A stretch of 64,000 nt of DNA from Pseudomonadota bacterium (lineage in GTDB: Bacteria > Pseudomonadota > Gammaproteobacteria > Burkholderiales > Thiobacillaceae), in the NCBI GenBank assembly GCA_021811235.1, contig JAJZPG010000015.1:1-64000 (forward strand), in the 5' to 3' direction. The notes beneath the pieces are model-generated. The model had not been told where the DNA came from. It did not search any database and saw only the letters and a program-made list of their open reading frames with translations. Below are positions 28,169 through 36,585 of the stretch, piece by piece (positions within the stretch are counted from its first letter, which is position 1; every line of letters starts with the position of its first letter). A program made the translations under genes and the position numbers.

Positions 28169-29600
28169 TCCGGGTGGCGTTGCGGCCGCCGCGCTTGGCT
28201 TCCAGGAGCGCCGCATCGGCACGCGCCAGCGCTTCGTTCTCCTCGCGGTCGTCACGGCTGTATTCGGACAGGCCGCCGCTCCACGACAGTTTCTGCGTCA
28301 CCCCGGGAATCAGTTCGACGCTCTCCGGCATGTTGGCGCGCAGGCGCTCGGCGAGCTCCTGTGCGCGGTCGAGCGGGGTATAGGGGAACAGTACGCAGAA
28401 TTCGTCGCCGCCGAGGCGGGCGATGAAATCGCTGTTGCGCAGGCAGTTCTTCAGCGCGTTGCCGAACTTGATGATGAGTTGGTCGCCGGCCTCGTGGCCG
28501 AAGGTGTCGTTGACCTGCTTGAAGTTGTCGATGTCGAGGATCAGCAGGCTATGCGTCCAACCGTCCTTCAGGGTGGCGAACAGTTCCTTCTGCTTCTCGT
28601 CGAAGGCGCGCCGGTTGTTGACCTGCGACAGATGGTCGAGCCGCGCCTGCGAGGAGACCTCCTTCTGCCGTCCCAGCATCACCTTGCCGAGCTTCAGCAT
28701 GGTCTCGAGCGGCGTCTGGAATTCGGCGAGGCTCACCGGATAGTCGGTGCGCAGGCGCTGCTGGCGCAGGTCGTTGGTGAATCTCACCAGCATGCGCAGG
28801 TTGTCGGTGACGCGGTTACGCACCGCCAGCGTGATGCCCAGGACCAGGATGGCGATGACCAGGCTGGCCACCAGCCAGCCGAGAATGTAGGGCGCGACGC
28901 TTTCGACCACCGGCGTGACCGGGCGCCACACCGCGATCTGCCAGGGCGTACCGGCCAGCGCGATGAGCGTGGGCCGGGCCTGGCGCTTGATCGCCTGGTT
29001 GCCGCGCCGCATCAGCACCATCGCCGCATCGCCGGCCTGCTTCTGCTGCAGTTCGGCGTAGGCGGCGGCATCAGGCAGCGGCAAGGTGTCGAACAAGGCC
29101 TGCAGCTGCGGCACGCTCTGCTCGACGATGACGAAGCCGAGCCGCTGGCCGTCCGCGCCCTTTACCGGGTGCGACAGCGACAGGTTGAAGGTGGCGGTGG
29201 CGGTCGCCCCGCCCGCACCGCTGCCGGCCGTGGCCAGGAGCCGCCGGGTGTCGCCCGGCAGGAAACCGGGCAACAGCTGGCGCTGGCCGTCGGTGACGAA
29301 CAGCACGGTGGCGTCCTGATTCAGCGCATGCAGATTGGCGGCCTGCGCCTGGCACACGTCGGGCGCTGCGCCGGCGAAACACGCCAGCGTTTGTGGGTGG
29401 GCGGCGATGCGTGCCGCGCTGCGCTGCATGGCGTCGGCCAGGAATTCGATCTGCGCCGCCATCACCGGCTTGTCCAGCTCTTCCGCCACCGGCTGGCCTT
29501 GCGGGCGCGAGTGGTAAAACGCGAACGTGACGGCCCCCGCCAGCAGCACCAAGGCCGTGGCGAGAATCAAGCCGAATCGCAATATGGACGTGTTGGGCAT
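28152..29600 (-). CDS. Membrane diguanylate cyclase (GGDEF) with periplasmic sensor
   Basis: A 482-residue protein: transmembrane helix near residues 7-27, a periplasmic dCache-like region of about 220 residues, a second helix (YILGWLVASLVIAILVLGIT), a HAMP-like linker and a C-terminal GGDEF domain. The active-site motif is intact (RLGGDEFCVLF), and an RNSD inhibitory I-site lies five residues before it, so product inhibition is likely. Start chosen at MPNTSILRFG, before the first helix. The periplasmic part contains two cysteines (CFAGAAPDVCQ) that could form a disulfide. It ends in the palindromic repeat shared with the lnt end. Confidence 0.9.
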   Translation of the reverse strand: MPNTSILRFGLILATALVLLAGAVTFAFYHSRPQGQPVAEELDKPVMAAQIEFLADAMQRSAARIAAHPQTLACFAGAAPDVCQAQAANLHALNQDATVLFVTDGQRQLLPGFLPGDTRRLLATAGSGAGGATATATFNLSLSHPVKGADGQRLGFVIVEQSVPQLQALFDTLPLPDAAAYAELQQKQAGDAAMVLMRRGNQAIKRQARPTLIALAGTPWQIAVWRPVTPVVESVAPYILGWLVASLVIAILVLGITLAVRNRVTDNLRMLVRFTNDLRQQRLRTDYPVSLAEFQTPLETMLKLGKVMLGRQKEVSSQARLDHLSQVNNRRAFDEKQKELFATLKDGWTHSLLILDIDNFKQVNDTFGHEAGDQLIIKFGNALKNCLRNSDFIARLGGDEFCVLFPYTPLDRAQELAERLRANMPESVELIPGVTQKLSWSGGLSEYSRDDREENEALARADAALLEAKRGGRNATRIRAAA

Positions 29601-29717
29601 GATGTATGCGCCAGGTCGACCTCTTGTGTTTTTTATCTCCGCAATGACGGGCGCCCGATTCGTACCGGAATCCCGCCGACATGGCACGCTATGCAGCAAA
29701 TTCCATGCCCTGATGCA

Positions 29718-29751
29718 GCCGCACCCGGCAGGCGGACCTGTCGGGTGCGGC
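29718..29751. terminator. Hairpin downstream of dut
   Basis: GCCGCACCCG pairs with CGGGTGCGGC, and the loop contains a further CAGG-CGGA-CCTG stem, giving a nearly continuous 34-nt hairpin 29 bp past the dut stop. No T tract follows on the minus strand. Otherwise 29601-29779 holds nothing recognised. Confidence 0.5.
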
Positions 29752-29779
29752 GTGTGTCCTGGTGTAAAGATTTCCGACG

Positions 29780-30226
29780 CTACTGGCGACCGGTGCTGCC
29801 GAAGCCCCCCTCGCCGCGCTCGCTCGTTTCGAATTCCTCCACCACGTTGAACTCGGCCTGCACCACCGGCACGATGACGAGCTGCGCCAGCCGCTCCAGC
29901 GGCGCGAGCTCGAAGGCTTGCTGCCCGCGGTTCCAGGCGGACACCATGAGCTGGCCCTGGTAGTCCGAGTCGATCAGCCCCACCAGGTTGCCCAGCACGA
30001 TGCCGTGCTTGTGCCCCAGCCCCGAACGCGGCAGGATCAGCGCGGCATAGCCGGGGTCGGCCAGATGGATCGCCAGGCCGGTCGGAATCAGCCGGGTCTC
30101 GCCCGGCGCCAGTACGATCGGACCATCGGTACAGGCCCGCAGGTCGAGGCCGGCGGCGCCCGGCGTGGCGTACTGCGGCAACTGGTCGCGCAGGCGGGCG
30201 TCGAGAATCTTCACATCCATCTTCAT
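29780..30226 (-). CDS. dut: Deoxyuridine triphosphatase (dUTPase)
   Basis: A 148-residue trimeric dUTPase. All motifs are present: [10 protein letters not shown] (I), [11 protein letters not shown] (II), [11 protein letters not shown] (III), the [10 protein letters not shown] segment (IV) and the glycine-rich C-terminal arm [11 protein letters not shown] (V). It converts dUTP to dUMP, preventing uracil misincorporation. The start at MKMDVKIL lies 16 bp after the coaBC stop, matching the common coaBC-dut pairing. Confidence 0.97.
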   Translation of the reverse strand: MKMDVKILDARLRDQLPQYATPGAAGLDLRACTDGPIVLAPGETRLIPTGLAIHLADPGYAALILPRSGLGHKHGIVLGNLVGLIDSDYQGQLMVSAWNRGQQAFELAPLERLAQLVIVPVVQAEFNVVEEFETSERGEGGFGSTGRQ

Positions 30227-30242
30227 ATTCGTCGGGATTTCG

Positions 30243-31412
30243 TCAGTTGAGGAGCTTGGCAAGGTGGGCGACCAGCGCGCGCGCCTGGATCAACTTGTCG
30301 GCGCGGGGCAAGCGATGCTGACCACGGTCGTCGAACAGCACCAGTTCGGCGCTGTCCTGGCCGAGCGTGTCCTGCGCCAGATTGCCTACCAGGAGCGGGA
30401 GTTTCTTCTTCAGGCGCTTGGCTTCGGCGTGTTCGGCCAGGCGCTCGGTCTCGGCGGCGAAGCCCACGCAGAACGGCGCGTCTGGCCGGGCGGCGACCTC
30501 GGCCAGGATGTCGGGGTTGGCGACCAGATCCAGCGTCAGGCCGGCCTCGCTTTTCTTGATTTTCTGCGGGGATGCGGCATCCACCCGGTAATCCGCCACC
30601 GCCGCCACCGCGATGAACGCCTTGCTCGGCAGCTCCTTTAAAACGGCCTCGCGCATCTCGGCCGCGCTTTGCACGTCGATTCGCCGCACCCCTGTTGGCG
30701 CGGCGAGGCAGGTCGGCCCCGACACCAGACACACCTCGGCGCCCGCCTCGGCCGCGGCCTGCGCGATGGCATAGCCCATCTTGCCGGAACTGCGATTGGT
30801 CAGCCCGCGCACCGGATCGATCGCCTCGAAGGTCGGTCCGGCCGTGATCAAGATGCGCTTGCCGGCAAGCGGCCCCGCGCCCAGCATGCCCGGCAACGCG
30901 GCGAGGATGTCCGCCGGTTCCAGCATGCGCCCCAGGCCGACTTCCCCGCAGGCCTGCTCGCCCGCAGCCGGGCCGAGCAATTGCACGCCGTCGGCGCGCA
31001 ATTGCTCGAGGTTGCGCTGCGTCGCCGCCGCTGCCCACATTTCGCGGTTCATCGCCGGCGCCACCGTCAGTTTGCAGGTACGCGCCAGGCATAGCGTCGT
31101 CAGCAGATCGTCGGCACGGCCCTGGGCCAGCTTCGCCAGGAAATCGCCCGAAGCGGGCGCTACCAGCAAGAGGTCGGCATCGCGAGACAGATGGATGTGC
31201 TCCATGCCATCGCCGCTGGCGGCATCCCACAGGGACGTCAGCACCGGCTTGCCGGACAGGGCCTGGAAGGTGAGCGGCGCGACGAACTGCTGCGCCGCAG
31301 CAGTCATCACCACCCGCACCTCGGCCCCGGCCTTGACCAGCAGGCGGCACAATTCCGCGGCCTTGTAGGCCGCGATCCCGCCCGTCACCCCGAGGATGAT
31401 TTTTTTGCCCAT
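30243..31412 (-). CDS. coaBC: Bifunctional phosphopantothenoylcysteine decarboxylase/synthetase
   Basis: The 389-residue CoaBC enzyme of coenzyme A synthesis. The N-terminal flavin-dependent CoaC domain starts [20 protein letters not shown], has the active-site PAMN segment and the substrate-clamp [10 protein letters not shown]. The C-terminal CoaB synthetase domain has [22 protein letters not shown] and KIKK. I start at MGKK (31412); a GTG three codons upstream or an ATG at 31448 would also work. Divergent from radC, with a 69-bp gap. Confidence 0.95.
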   Translation of the reverse strand: MGKKIILGVTGGIAAYKAAELCRLLVKAGAEVRVVMTAAAQQFVAPLTFQALSGKPVLTSLWDAASGDGMEHIHLSRDADLLLVAPASGDFLAKLAQGRADDLLTTLCLARTCKLTVAPAMNREMWAAAATQRNLEQLRADGVQLLGPAAGEQACGEVGLGRMLEPADILAALPGMLGAGPLAGKRILITAGPTFEAIDPVRGLTNRSSGKMGYAIAQAAAEAGAEVCLVSGPTCLAAPTGVRRIDVQSAAEMREAVLKELPSKAFIAVAAVADYRVDAASPQKIKKSEAGLTLDLVANPDILAEVAARPDAPFCVGFAAETERLAEHAEAKRLKKKLPLLVGNLAQDTLGQDSAELVLFDDRGQHRLPRADKLIQARALVAHLAKLLN

Positions 31413-31481
31413 CAGCGACACGGTCTCGATTCCCTGCGCGCTTTCCATGAAAATGGGCATTCTACGGGAGGAGAGATAACG

Positions 31482-32156
31482 ATGGCGATTCGCGATTGGC
31501 CGGAGGACGCGCGTCCGCGCGAAAAACTCCTGAAACAGGGCGCGGCTGCCCTGACCGATGCCGAGCTGGTCGCGGTGTTTCTGCGCACCGGTGTGCCTGG
31601 CAAGAGTGCGGTCGACCTCGGGCGCGAGTTGATCGAGCGCTTTGGTGGCCTGGGCGGCCTCTGCCGCGCGGACAGACAATCCGCCTGCGCCGCACCTGGC
31701 GTCGGCGAAGCGAAATACGCGCTCTTACAGGCCATCATGGAGATGGCGCGGCGCACGCTCGACGAAGCCATGCAAACGGGCGACGCCCTGACCTCGCCCA
31801 ACGCCGTGCGCGACTACCTCCGGCTCACCCTGCGCAACAAGGAATACGAGGTGTTCTGCTGTGTGTTCCTCGACGCGCAGAACCGGGTGATCGCGGTCGA
31901 GGAGCTGTTCCGCGGCACGCTCACGCAGACCAGCGTCTACCCGCGCGAAATCGTCAAGCGCGCGCTGGCCCACAACGCCGCCGCGCTGATCCTGGCGCAC
32001 AATCACCCCAGCGGGGTGGCCGAACCCAGTCATGCCGACCGCATCCTCACCCGCCAGTTGGCGGACGCACTGGCGCTGGTCGACATCCGCGTGCTCGACC
32101 ACTTCATCGTGGCCGGCGCATCCTCGCTGTCGTTCATGGAAGCCGGCCACCTCTGA
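31482..32156 (+). CDS. radC: RadC/YeeS-family JAB1-MPN protein
   Basis: A 224-residue protein with an N-terminal helix-hairpin-helix region ([13 protein letters not shown]) and a C-terminal JAMM metalloprotease-like domain, whose metal site is [14 protein letters not shown]. The original link to DNA repair is doubtful; its biochemical role is not settled. GGGAGGAG precedes the ATG. It is divergent from coaBC and just ahead of rpmB-rpmG, a common bacterial neighbourhood. Confidence 0.93.
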   Translation: MAIRDWPEDARPREKLLKQGAAALTDAELVAVFLRTGVPGKSAVDLGRELIERFGGLGGLCRADRQSACAAPGVGEAKYALLQAIMEMARRTLDEAMQTGDALTSPNAVRDYLRLTLRNKEYEVFCCVFLDAQNRVIAVEELFRGTLTQTSVYPREIVKRALAHNAAALILAHNHPSGVAEPSHADRILTRQLADALALVDIRVLDHFIVAGASSLSFMEAGHL

Positions 32157-32168
32157 CCGCCGTCGCGC

Positions 32169-32198
32169 TTGCCTCGGACTTGGAGCCTGTGGTATAAA
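32169..32198 (+). promoter_or_regulatory. Putative promoter of rpmB-rpmG
   Basis: TTGCCT (32169-32174) and TATAAA (32193-32198) are separated by 18 bp, about 85 bp upstream of the rpmB start. The leader between contains repeated TTAACC sequences (GGTTAACC, CTTAACC, GGTTAACC), whose significance is unclear. Confidence 0.5.
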
Positions 32199-32283
32199 TC
32201 GCGGTTCTCGGGTTAACCCCGGTCATTTTTTATGGCCGCCGGCTTAACCCCACCGGTTAACCCTCAATTTCTGGAGCAGCAAC

Positions 32284-32520
32284 ATGGCTCGCGTATGTAT
32301 CGTGACGGGCAAGAAGCCCATGGTCGGGAACAACGTTTCCCACGCCAACAACAAAACCAAGCGTCGTTTCCTGCCCAACCTGCAATACCGCCGGTTCTGG
32401 GTCGAAAGCGAGAACCGCTGGGTTCGTCTGCGTTTGTCCAATGCTGCGCTCCGCACCATCGACAAGAACGGCATCGAGTCCGTGCTGGCCGATCTGCGCG
32501 CCCGCGGCGAAGCCATCTAA
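32284..32520 (+). CDS. rpmB: 50S ribosomal protein L28
   Basis: A 78-residue L28 with the normal N-terminus [20 protein letters not shown] and the [16 protein letters not shown] core. Only one cysteine is present, so it is the zinc-independent form. GGAG lies just upstream. It is the first gene of the rpmB-rpmG pair. Confidence 0.98.
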   Translation: MARVCIVTGKKPMVGNNVSHANNKTKRRFLPNLQYRRFWVESENRWVRLRLSNAALRTIDKNGIESVLADLRARGEAI

Positions 32521-32550
32521 CCCCTATTCAAATCAGCAAGGAGTTGAGTC

Positions 32551-32718
32551 ATGGCTAAAGGCGGACGCGAAAAGATCAAGCTGGAGTCCACTGCGGGCAC
32601 CGGCCACTTCTACACCACCACCAAGAACAAGAAGACCATGCCCGAGAAGATGGAGATCAGCAAGTTCGATCCCAAGGCTCGCAAGCATGTGATGTACAAG
32701 GAAACCAAGCTGAAGTAA
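32551..32718 (+). CDS. rpmG: 50S ribosomal protein L33
   Basis: A 55-residue L33 beginning [14 protein letters not shown] and ending [11 protein letters not shown]. There are no cysteines, so it is the zinc-free form matching the L28 type. AAGGAG precedes the ATG, 30 bp after the rpmB stop. It is followed by a strong terminator. Confidence 0.97.
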   Translation: MAKGGREKIKLESTAGTGHFYTTTKNKKTMPEKMEISKFDPKARKHVMYKETKLK

Positions 32719-32736
32719 GCCGGTTTGCTGCAACAA

Positions 32737-32763
32737 AAAACCCGCACTCGTGCGGGTTTTTTG
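32737..32763. terminator. Intrinsic terminator after rpmG
   Basis: CCCGCA-CTCG-TGCGGG followed by six T residues, with A-rich bases on the other side. It can stop rpmB-rpmG transcripts and, in reverse, the convergent desaturase transcript. Confidence 0.93.
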
Positions 32764-32804
32764 TTGCCTGCGCCCAGGCGGCCCGCAGGCCGCCCGTCAC
32801 GTTG

Positions 32805-33977
32805 TCAGGCGTAGCTGCGCAGGCGCACCGAGAATTCCTGCAGCGACTGGATGCCGCTGTCTTCGGCGCGCTTGCACCAAGCCTGCAACTGCTCCAGCAG
32901 CTGCTCGCGGCTGGCGGTGGAACGCCCCCACAGCGCGGCCAGTTCCTGGCGCATGCGATAGACCGTTTGCAGACGCTCGCTCTTGCCCAGAAGACTGTCC
33001 AGTTCGGCCTTGTCGGCAGCGGCCAGCTCGGCCGGTTCCTTGTGCAGCCAGCGGCGGAAGCTGTCGAGATTCCAGTTCTGCGGCAGGTGCGCGCCCGCCT
33101 TCAGCTTGGCGATCTCGGCTGCACTGTCGGCACGGACGCTCTTCACGAAGCGCGTCATCACGTCGTAGCGGTGGGTGATGACGGCCTGCAGGGTGTCGAG
33201 GTCGCACAGCGGCTTGGCCGGCAGCCATTTCACCGTGGGCGCCACCTTGCGGACGGTGGCGAGACCGACATAGGACATGAGCTTGATGTAGAGCCAGCCG
33301 ATGTCGAACTCGTACCACTTGTTCGACAACCGCGCCGACGTGCCGTAGGCATGATGGTTGTTGTGCAGTTCCTCGCCGCCGATGAGGATGCCCCACGGGG
33401 AGATGTTGGTGCTGGCATCCTCGCACGCGAAATTGCGGTAGCCCCAGTAGTGGCCGATGCCGTTGATGATGCCGGCGGCGGTGACGGGGATCCACGCCAT
33501 CTGCACGGCCCAGATGGTCAGGCCGAGGGGGCCGAACAAGGCGAGGTTGATCGCCAGCATGAGGACGATGCCCTTGGCCGAATGACGGCTATAGAGATTG
33601 CGCTCCATCCAGTCGTCGGGCGTGCCGTGACCGTACTTCTCGAGCGTTTCCTGGTTCTTGGCTTCGGCGCGATAGAGTTCGGCCCCCTCCCAGAACACCT
33701 TCTTGATGCCCTTGGTCTGCGGGCTGTGCGGATCTTCCACGGTTTCGCACTTGGCGTGGTGCTTGCGATGGATGGCCACCCATTCCTTGGTGACCATGCC
33801 GGTGGTGAGCCACAGCCAGAAACGGAAGAAATGGCTGACGATGGGATGCAGGTCGACGGCGCGGTGCGCCTGCGAACGGTGCAGGAAGATGGTGACGGCG
33901 GCGATGGTGATGTGGGTCAGGCCCAGCGCGACCAGCACATAACCCCACCAGGGTAAATCTATCAAGCCTAATTGCAT
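32805..33977 (-). CDS. Membrane acyl-lipid/acyl-CoA delta-9 fatty acid desaturase
   Basis: A 390-residue desaturase of the DesC/OLE1 type. The three di-iron histidine boxes are intact: HRSQAHR (33-39), HRKHH (70-74) and HNNHH (205-209). Four or so membrane helices flank them. It introduces a double bond into saturated acyl chains using oxygen. The C-terminal 110 residues form a soluble helical extension not needed for the fold. It has its own promoter (34015-34043). Confidence 0.93.
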   Translation of the reverse strand: MQLGLIDLPWWGYVLVALGLTHITIAAVTIFLHRSQAHRAVDLHPIVSHFFRFWLWLTTGMVTKEWVAIHRKHHAKCETVEDPHSPQTKGIKKVFWEGAELYRAEAKNQETLEKYGHGTPDDWMERNLYSRHSAKGIVLMLAINLALFGPLGLTIWAVQMAWIPVTAAGIINGIGHYWGYRNFACEDASTNISPWGILIGGEELHNNHHAYGTSARLSNKWYEFDIGWLYIKLMSYVGLATVRKVAPTVKWLPAKPLCDLDTLQAVITHRYDVMTRFVKSVRADSAAEIAKLKAGAHLPQNWNLDSFRRWLHKEPAELAAADKAELDSLLGKSERLQTVYRMRQELAALWGRSTASREQLLEQLQAWCKRAEDSGIQSLQEFSVRLRSYA

Positions 33978-34014
33978 GGTTTTCGGTTCCTAAAAAAGGA
34001 CAATTGCGTCTTGT

Positions 34015-34043
34015 AATATACGGACAAATCCCATAAAAATCAA
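34015..34043 (-). promoter_or_regulatory. Sigma-70-type promoter of the desaturase gene
   Basis: On the minus strand TTGATT (34043-34038) and TATATT (34020-34015) are spaced 17 bp, 38 bp upstream of the start codon. The gap is AT-rich against a GC-rich background. Confidence 0.65.
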
Positions 34044-34056
34044 GGATTATTCGCCG

Positions 34057-35343
34057 TCAGGTCGCTGTCGGCGCTACCAGGTGCACCACCCGCTGCGGGA
34101 AGGGAATCTCGATGCCGGCCGCCTTGAAACGCCGCCAGATCGCCCAGTTGATGTCGGAACGCAGATTGTTCTGTCCCTCGCTCGGGTCACGGATCCACAC
34201 TGCCAATTCCAACACGATTCCATTATCGGCAAATTCTTTCAGAAATACCCTGGGAAGATTGTCAGGGTCATCGAAAATCACCCGCTTCTGGTCATGCGCC
34301 GCTTCCAGCATTAGCGCCTCGGCCTGCTCCAGATCGGTATCGTAGGCCACCTGGATCGGCAGCGCGACCCTCACGTTGGGCTTGGACAGCGAGTGGTTGA
34401 CCACCGTCTGCGAGATCAGCATCTCGTTGGGCACGATGCTTTCGGTGCCGTCGAGCGAGCGCAGCAGGGTGTAGCGGGTGTTGATCTGGCTGACTTCGCC
34501 GTACTTGTTGTCGACCGTGATCAGGTCGCCGATGCGCACCGAACGGTCGAGCAGGATGATGAAGCCGGAGATGTAGTTGCTCGCCACCTTCTGCAGGCCG
34601 AAGCCGATGCCCACGCCGAGCGCGCCGCCGAACACCGACAGCACGGTGAGGTCGATGCCCACTGCCGGCAACGCCACCAGCACCGCCAGGATCAGCAGCA
34701 CCGTGCGCGCCGCCTTGGAGAGCGCCATGCGCAGCGACAGGTTCATCTGCGTGACGCCCATCAGGCGGCGCTCGACCACACGCGCCAGCGTCAGCGCCAC
34801 GATCACCGCCACCACGATCACTGCGGCCGCCTGGAACAGCAGCCATAGCGAGAAGCGATGGCTGCCCGACTGGAACGACAAGGCCTCCATGGCGCCGTGG
34901 ATGCGCGGCAACAGGCCGGTGATGTGCAGCGCGAATGCGCCCCAGATCAGCCAGGCGGCACCGCGTTCCCACACTCTGAGCGATTCGCGCGGCTCGAACA
35001 CGTAGCGCAGCGCATAGATCGCCAGGCGCACCCCCGCCAGCGACAGCAGCAACGGCACCGCCAGATTCAGCAGATGCGTGCTGGCGAGCCAGATATCCGC
35101 CAACTCGCGCCCGAGCACCAGCGCCAGCAGCATGACCAGCGGAAATCCCACCCGGCGGAGCCCTCCCCTGCCGGCCGTCCACAACATGTCAGGCCGGTCG
35201 AGATACGGCTTGGCCAGTCGCATCACGCCCCAGGCTGCTAGCGCACACAGCGCCAGCACACCCAGCTGCCACAGCAGGACAACGTCCTGGCTGTCGTCGA
35301 TGAGACGCGTCAGGAGATTGTCGAATGGGATGGGCTTGGCCAA
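34057..35343 (-). CDS. MscS-family mechanosensitive channel protein
   Basis: A 428-residue protein with about six membrane helices. The last is the pore helix of the MscS family (SVFGGALGVGIGFGLQKVASNYISGFIILLD, by position in this protein about 235-265), followed by the beta and alpha/beta cytoplasmic domains (RSVRIGDLITVDNKYGEVSQI). It relieves osmotic pressure, or has another solute role. The start is a TTG 2 bp after the fadL stop, with no clear Shine-Dalgarno, implying expression by reinitiation after fadL. Confidence 0.9.
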   Translation of the reverse strand: MAKPIPFDNLLTRLIDDSQDVVLLWQLGVLALCALAAWGVMRLAKPYLDRPDMLWTAGRGGLRRVGFPLVMLLALVLGRELADIWLASTHLLNLAVPLLLSLAGVRLAIYALRYVFEPRESLRVWERGAAWLIWGAFALHITGLLPRIHGAMEALSFQSGSHRFSLWLLFQAAAVIVVAVIVALTLARVVERRLMGVTQMNLSLRMALSKAARTVLLILAVLVALPAVGIDLTVLSVFGGALGVGIGFGLQKVASNYISGFIILLDRSVRIGDLITVDNKYGEVSQINTRYTLLRSLDGTESIVPNEMLISQTVVNHSLSKPNVRVALPIQVAYDTDLEQAEALMLEAAHDQKRVIFDDPDNLPRVFLKEFADNGIVLELAVWIRDPSEGQNNLRSDINWAIWRRFKAAGIEIPFPQRVVHLVAPTAT

Positions 35344-35345
35344 GT

Positions 35346-36557
35346 TCAGAAATTCAGCGTGAGCTGGGCGGAGAGGATGTCGACCTGGCTGTCGTATTCG
35401 CCGTTGAGCGTCGTGCCATTGTCTGCGCTCCGCAACCCCGGGTCGTTGACGAACAGGTGCGCATAGCCGAAGTCCAGCACACTCCGCTCGGACAACCGGT
35501 ATTGGCCGCCCACGGCCACCCAGGTGCGGGCACCGTCGGGAATGCGGGGCGTGCGATACAGGTCCGACACCGGGGCTTCGTCATACGCGACACCACCGCG
35601 CAGGCTCCACTTTTCGCTCATGTGCCAGGTTGCGCCCAGCGAATAGCGCAGATTGTCGTCCCAGTTCTCGATAGTGGTCTTGTCGATGGTGCCCCTGATC
35701 GGCAGGTCGTCGAAATCGCTCCAGCCGGTCCAGCTCACATCCGCCAGCAGGTCCCATCGCGGGGACAGCTTGTGGAAAAGGCTCAGCGACGCGCTGTCCG
35801 GCAGGGTGACGTCCGCGGTCACCGGCCCATTGAGCGGGCCCACCACCGGCGCGGTCGTGCTGGACGTGCCTTCCAGGGTGTAGTCGACCTCGGAACGGTA
35901 GGACAGGCCCACGCGCGTGGCGGGCGTGACCTGCCACAAGGCGCCCAGGTTGTAGCCCCAGCCGTAATCGTCGCCCTTGATGGTGACCAGGGGTTGCCCC
36001 AGGATGGGAATCCGGTTGGTCAGCGTGGCCTCGATCCACTGGATGTTCAGGCCTGCGCCGAGCGACAGGGTATCGCTGACCTTGTAGGCGATGGACGGAT
36101 TGATATTGATGGTTTTCAGTTCCGACTTGATGGCCTGATAACGGCCGATCCAGTCAGGATCGTATTCGGTCTTGAGGCCAAACGGGCTGTTGAGGCCGAC
36201 GCCCAGATGCACGTCCGGCGTCAGGCGGAACGCAAAATATCCATTGGGAACGAGTGCCCAGCCCCCGGCGTCGCCGCCCTGCCCACCCCCGACAGCCGGG
36301 CTGACCGTTCCGGAAAACTCGGCCTGCGGCTTGATCAAATGCCCTGCCACGACCACCTGCCGGTCCGGTAACCGCGTCATGCCGGCGGGGTTGAAGAAGA
36401 TCGTGCTCGCATCCTCGGCCACCGCAGCGGCACCAGCGTAAGCGTTGCCGAGGCCGCTGGCGTTCTGCTCGATCAGGGCAAAGCCTGCGCCATGCGCTAG
36501 CGGGACGCAACCGGCCAATGCCAGGCTTGCCGCCAGACGGTTGATGCGAAATGCCAT
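35346..36557 (-). CDS. fadL: FadL/OmpP1-type outer-membrane transporter
   Basis: A 403-residue outer-membrane beta-barrel with a cleavable signal peptide (ends LAHGA). Its N-terminal hatch includes the signature FALIEQNASGLGNAYAG and the NPAGM motif. It ends in a phenylalanine (AQLTLNF), as barrel proteins do. It admits long-chain fatty acids or other hydrophobic molecules. The gene for an acyl-CoA synthetase is 28 bp upstream, so uptake and activation of fatty acids are coupled. Confidence 0.9.
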   Translation of the reverse strand: MAFRINRLAASLALAGCVPLAHGAGFALIEQNASGLGNAYAGAAAVAEDASTIFFNPAGMTRLPDRQVVVAGHLIKPQAEFSGTVSPAVGGGQGGDAGGWALVPNGYFAFRLTPDVHLGVGLNSPFGLKTEYDPDWIGRYQAIKSELKTININPSIAYKVSDTLSLGAGLNIQWIEATLTNRIPILGQPLVTIKGDDYGWGYNLGALWQVTPATRVGLSYRSEVDYTLEGTSSTTAPVVGPLNGPVTADVTLPDSASLSLFHKLSPRWDLLADVSWTGWSDFDDLPIRGTIDKTTIENWDDNLRYSLGATWHMSEKWSLRGGVAYDEAPVSDLYRTPRIPDGARTWVAVGGQYRLSERSVLDFGYAHLFVNDPGLRSADNGTTLNGEYDSQVDILSAQLTLNF

Positions 36558-36585
36558 GAAAGTTCTCCTGTGGATATTGGAATCG

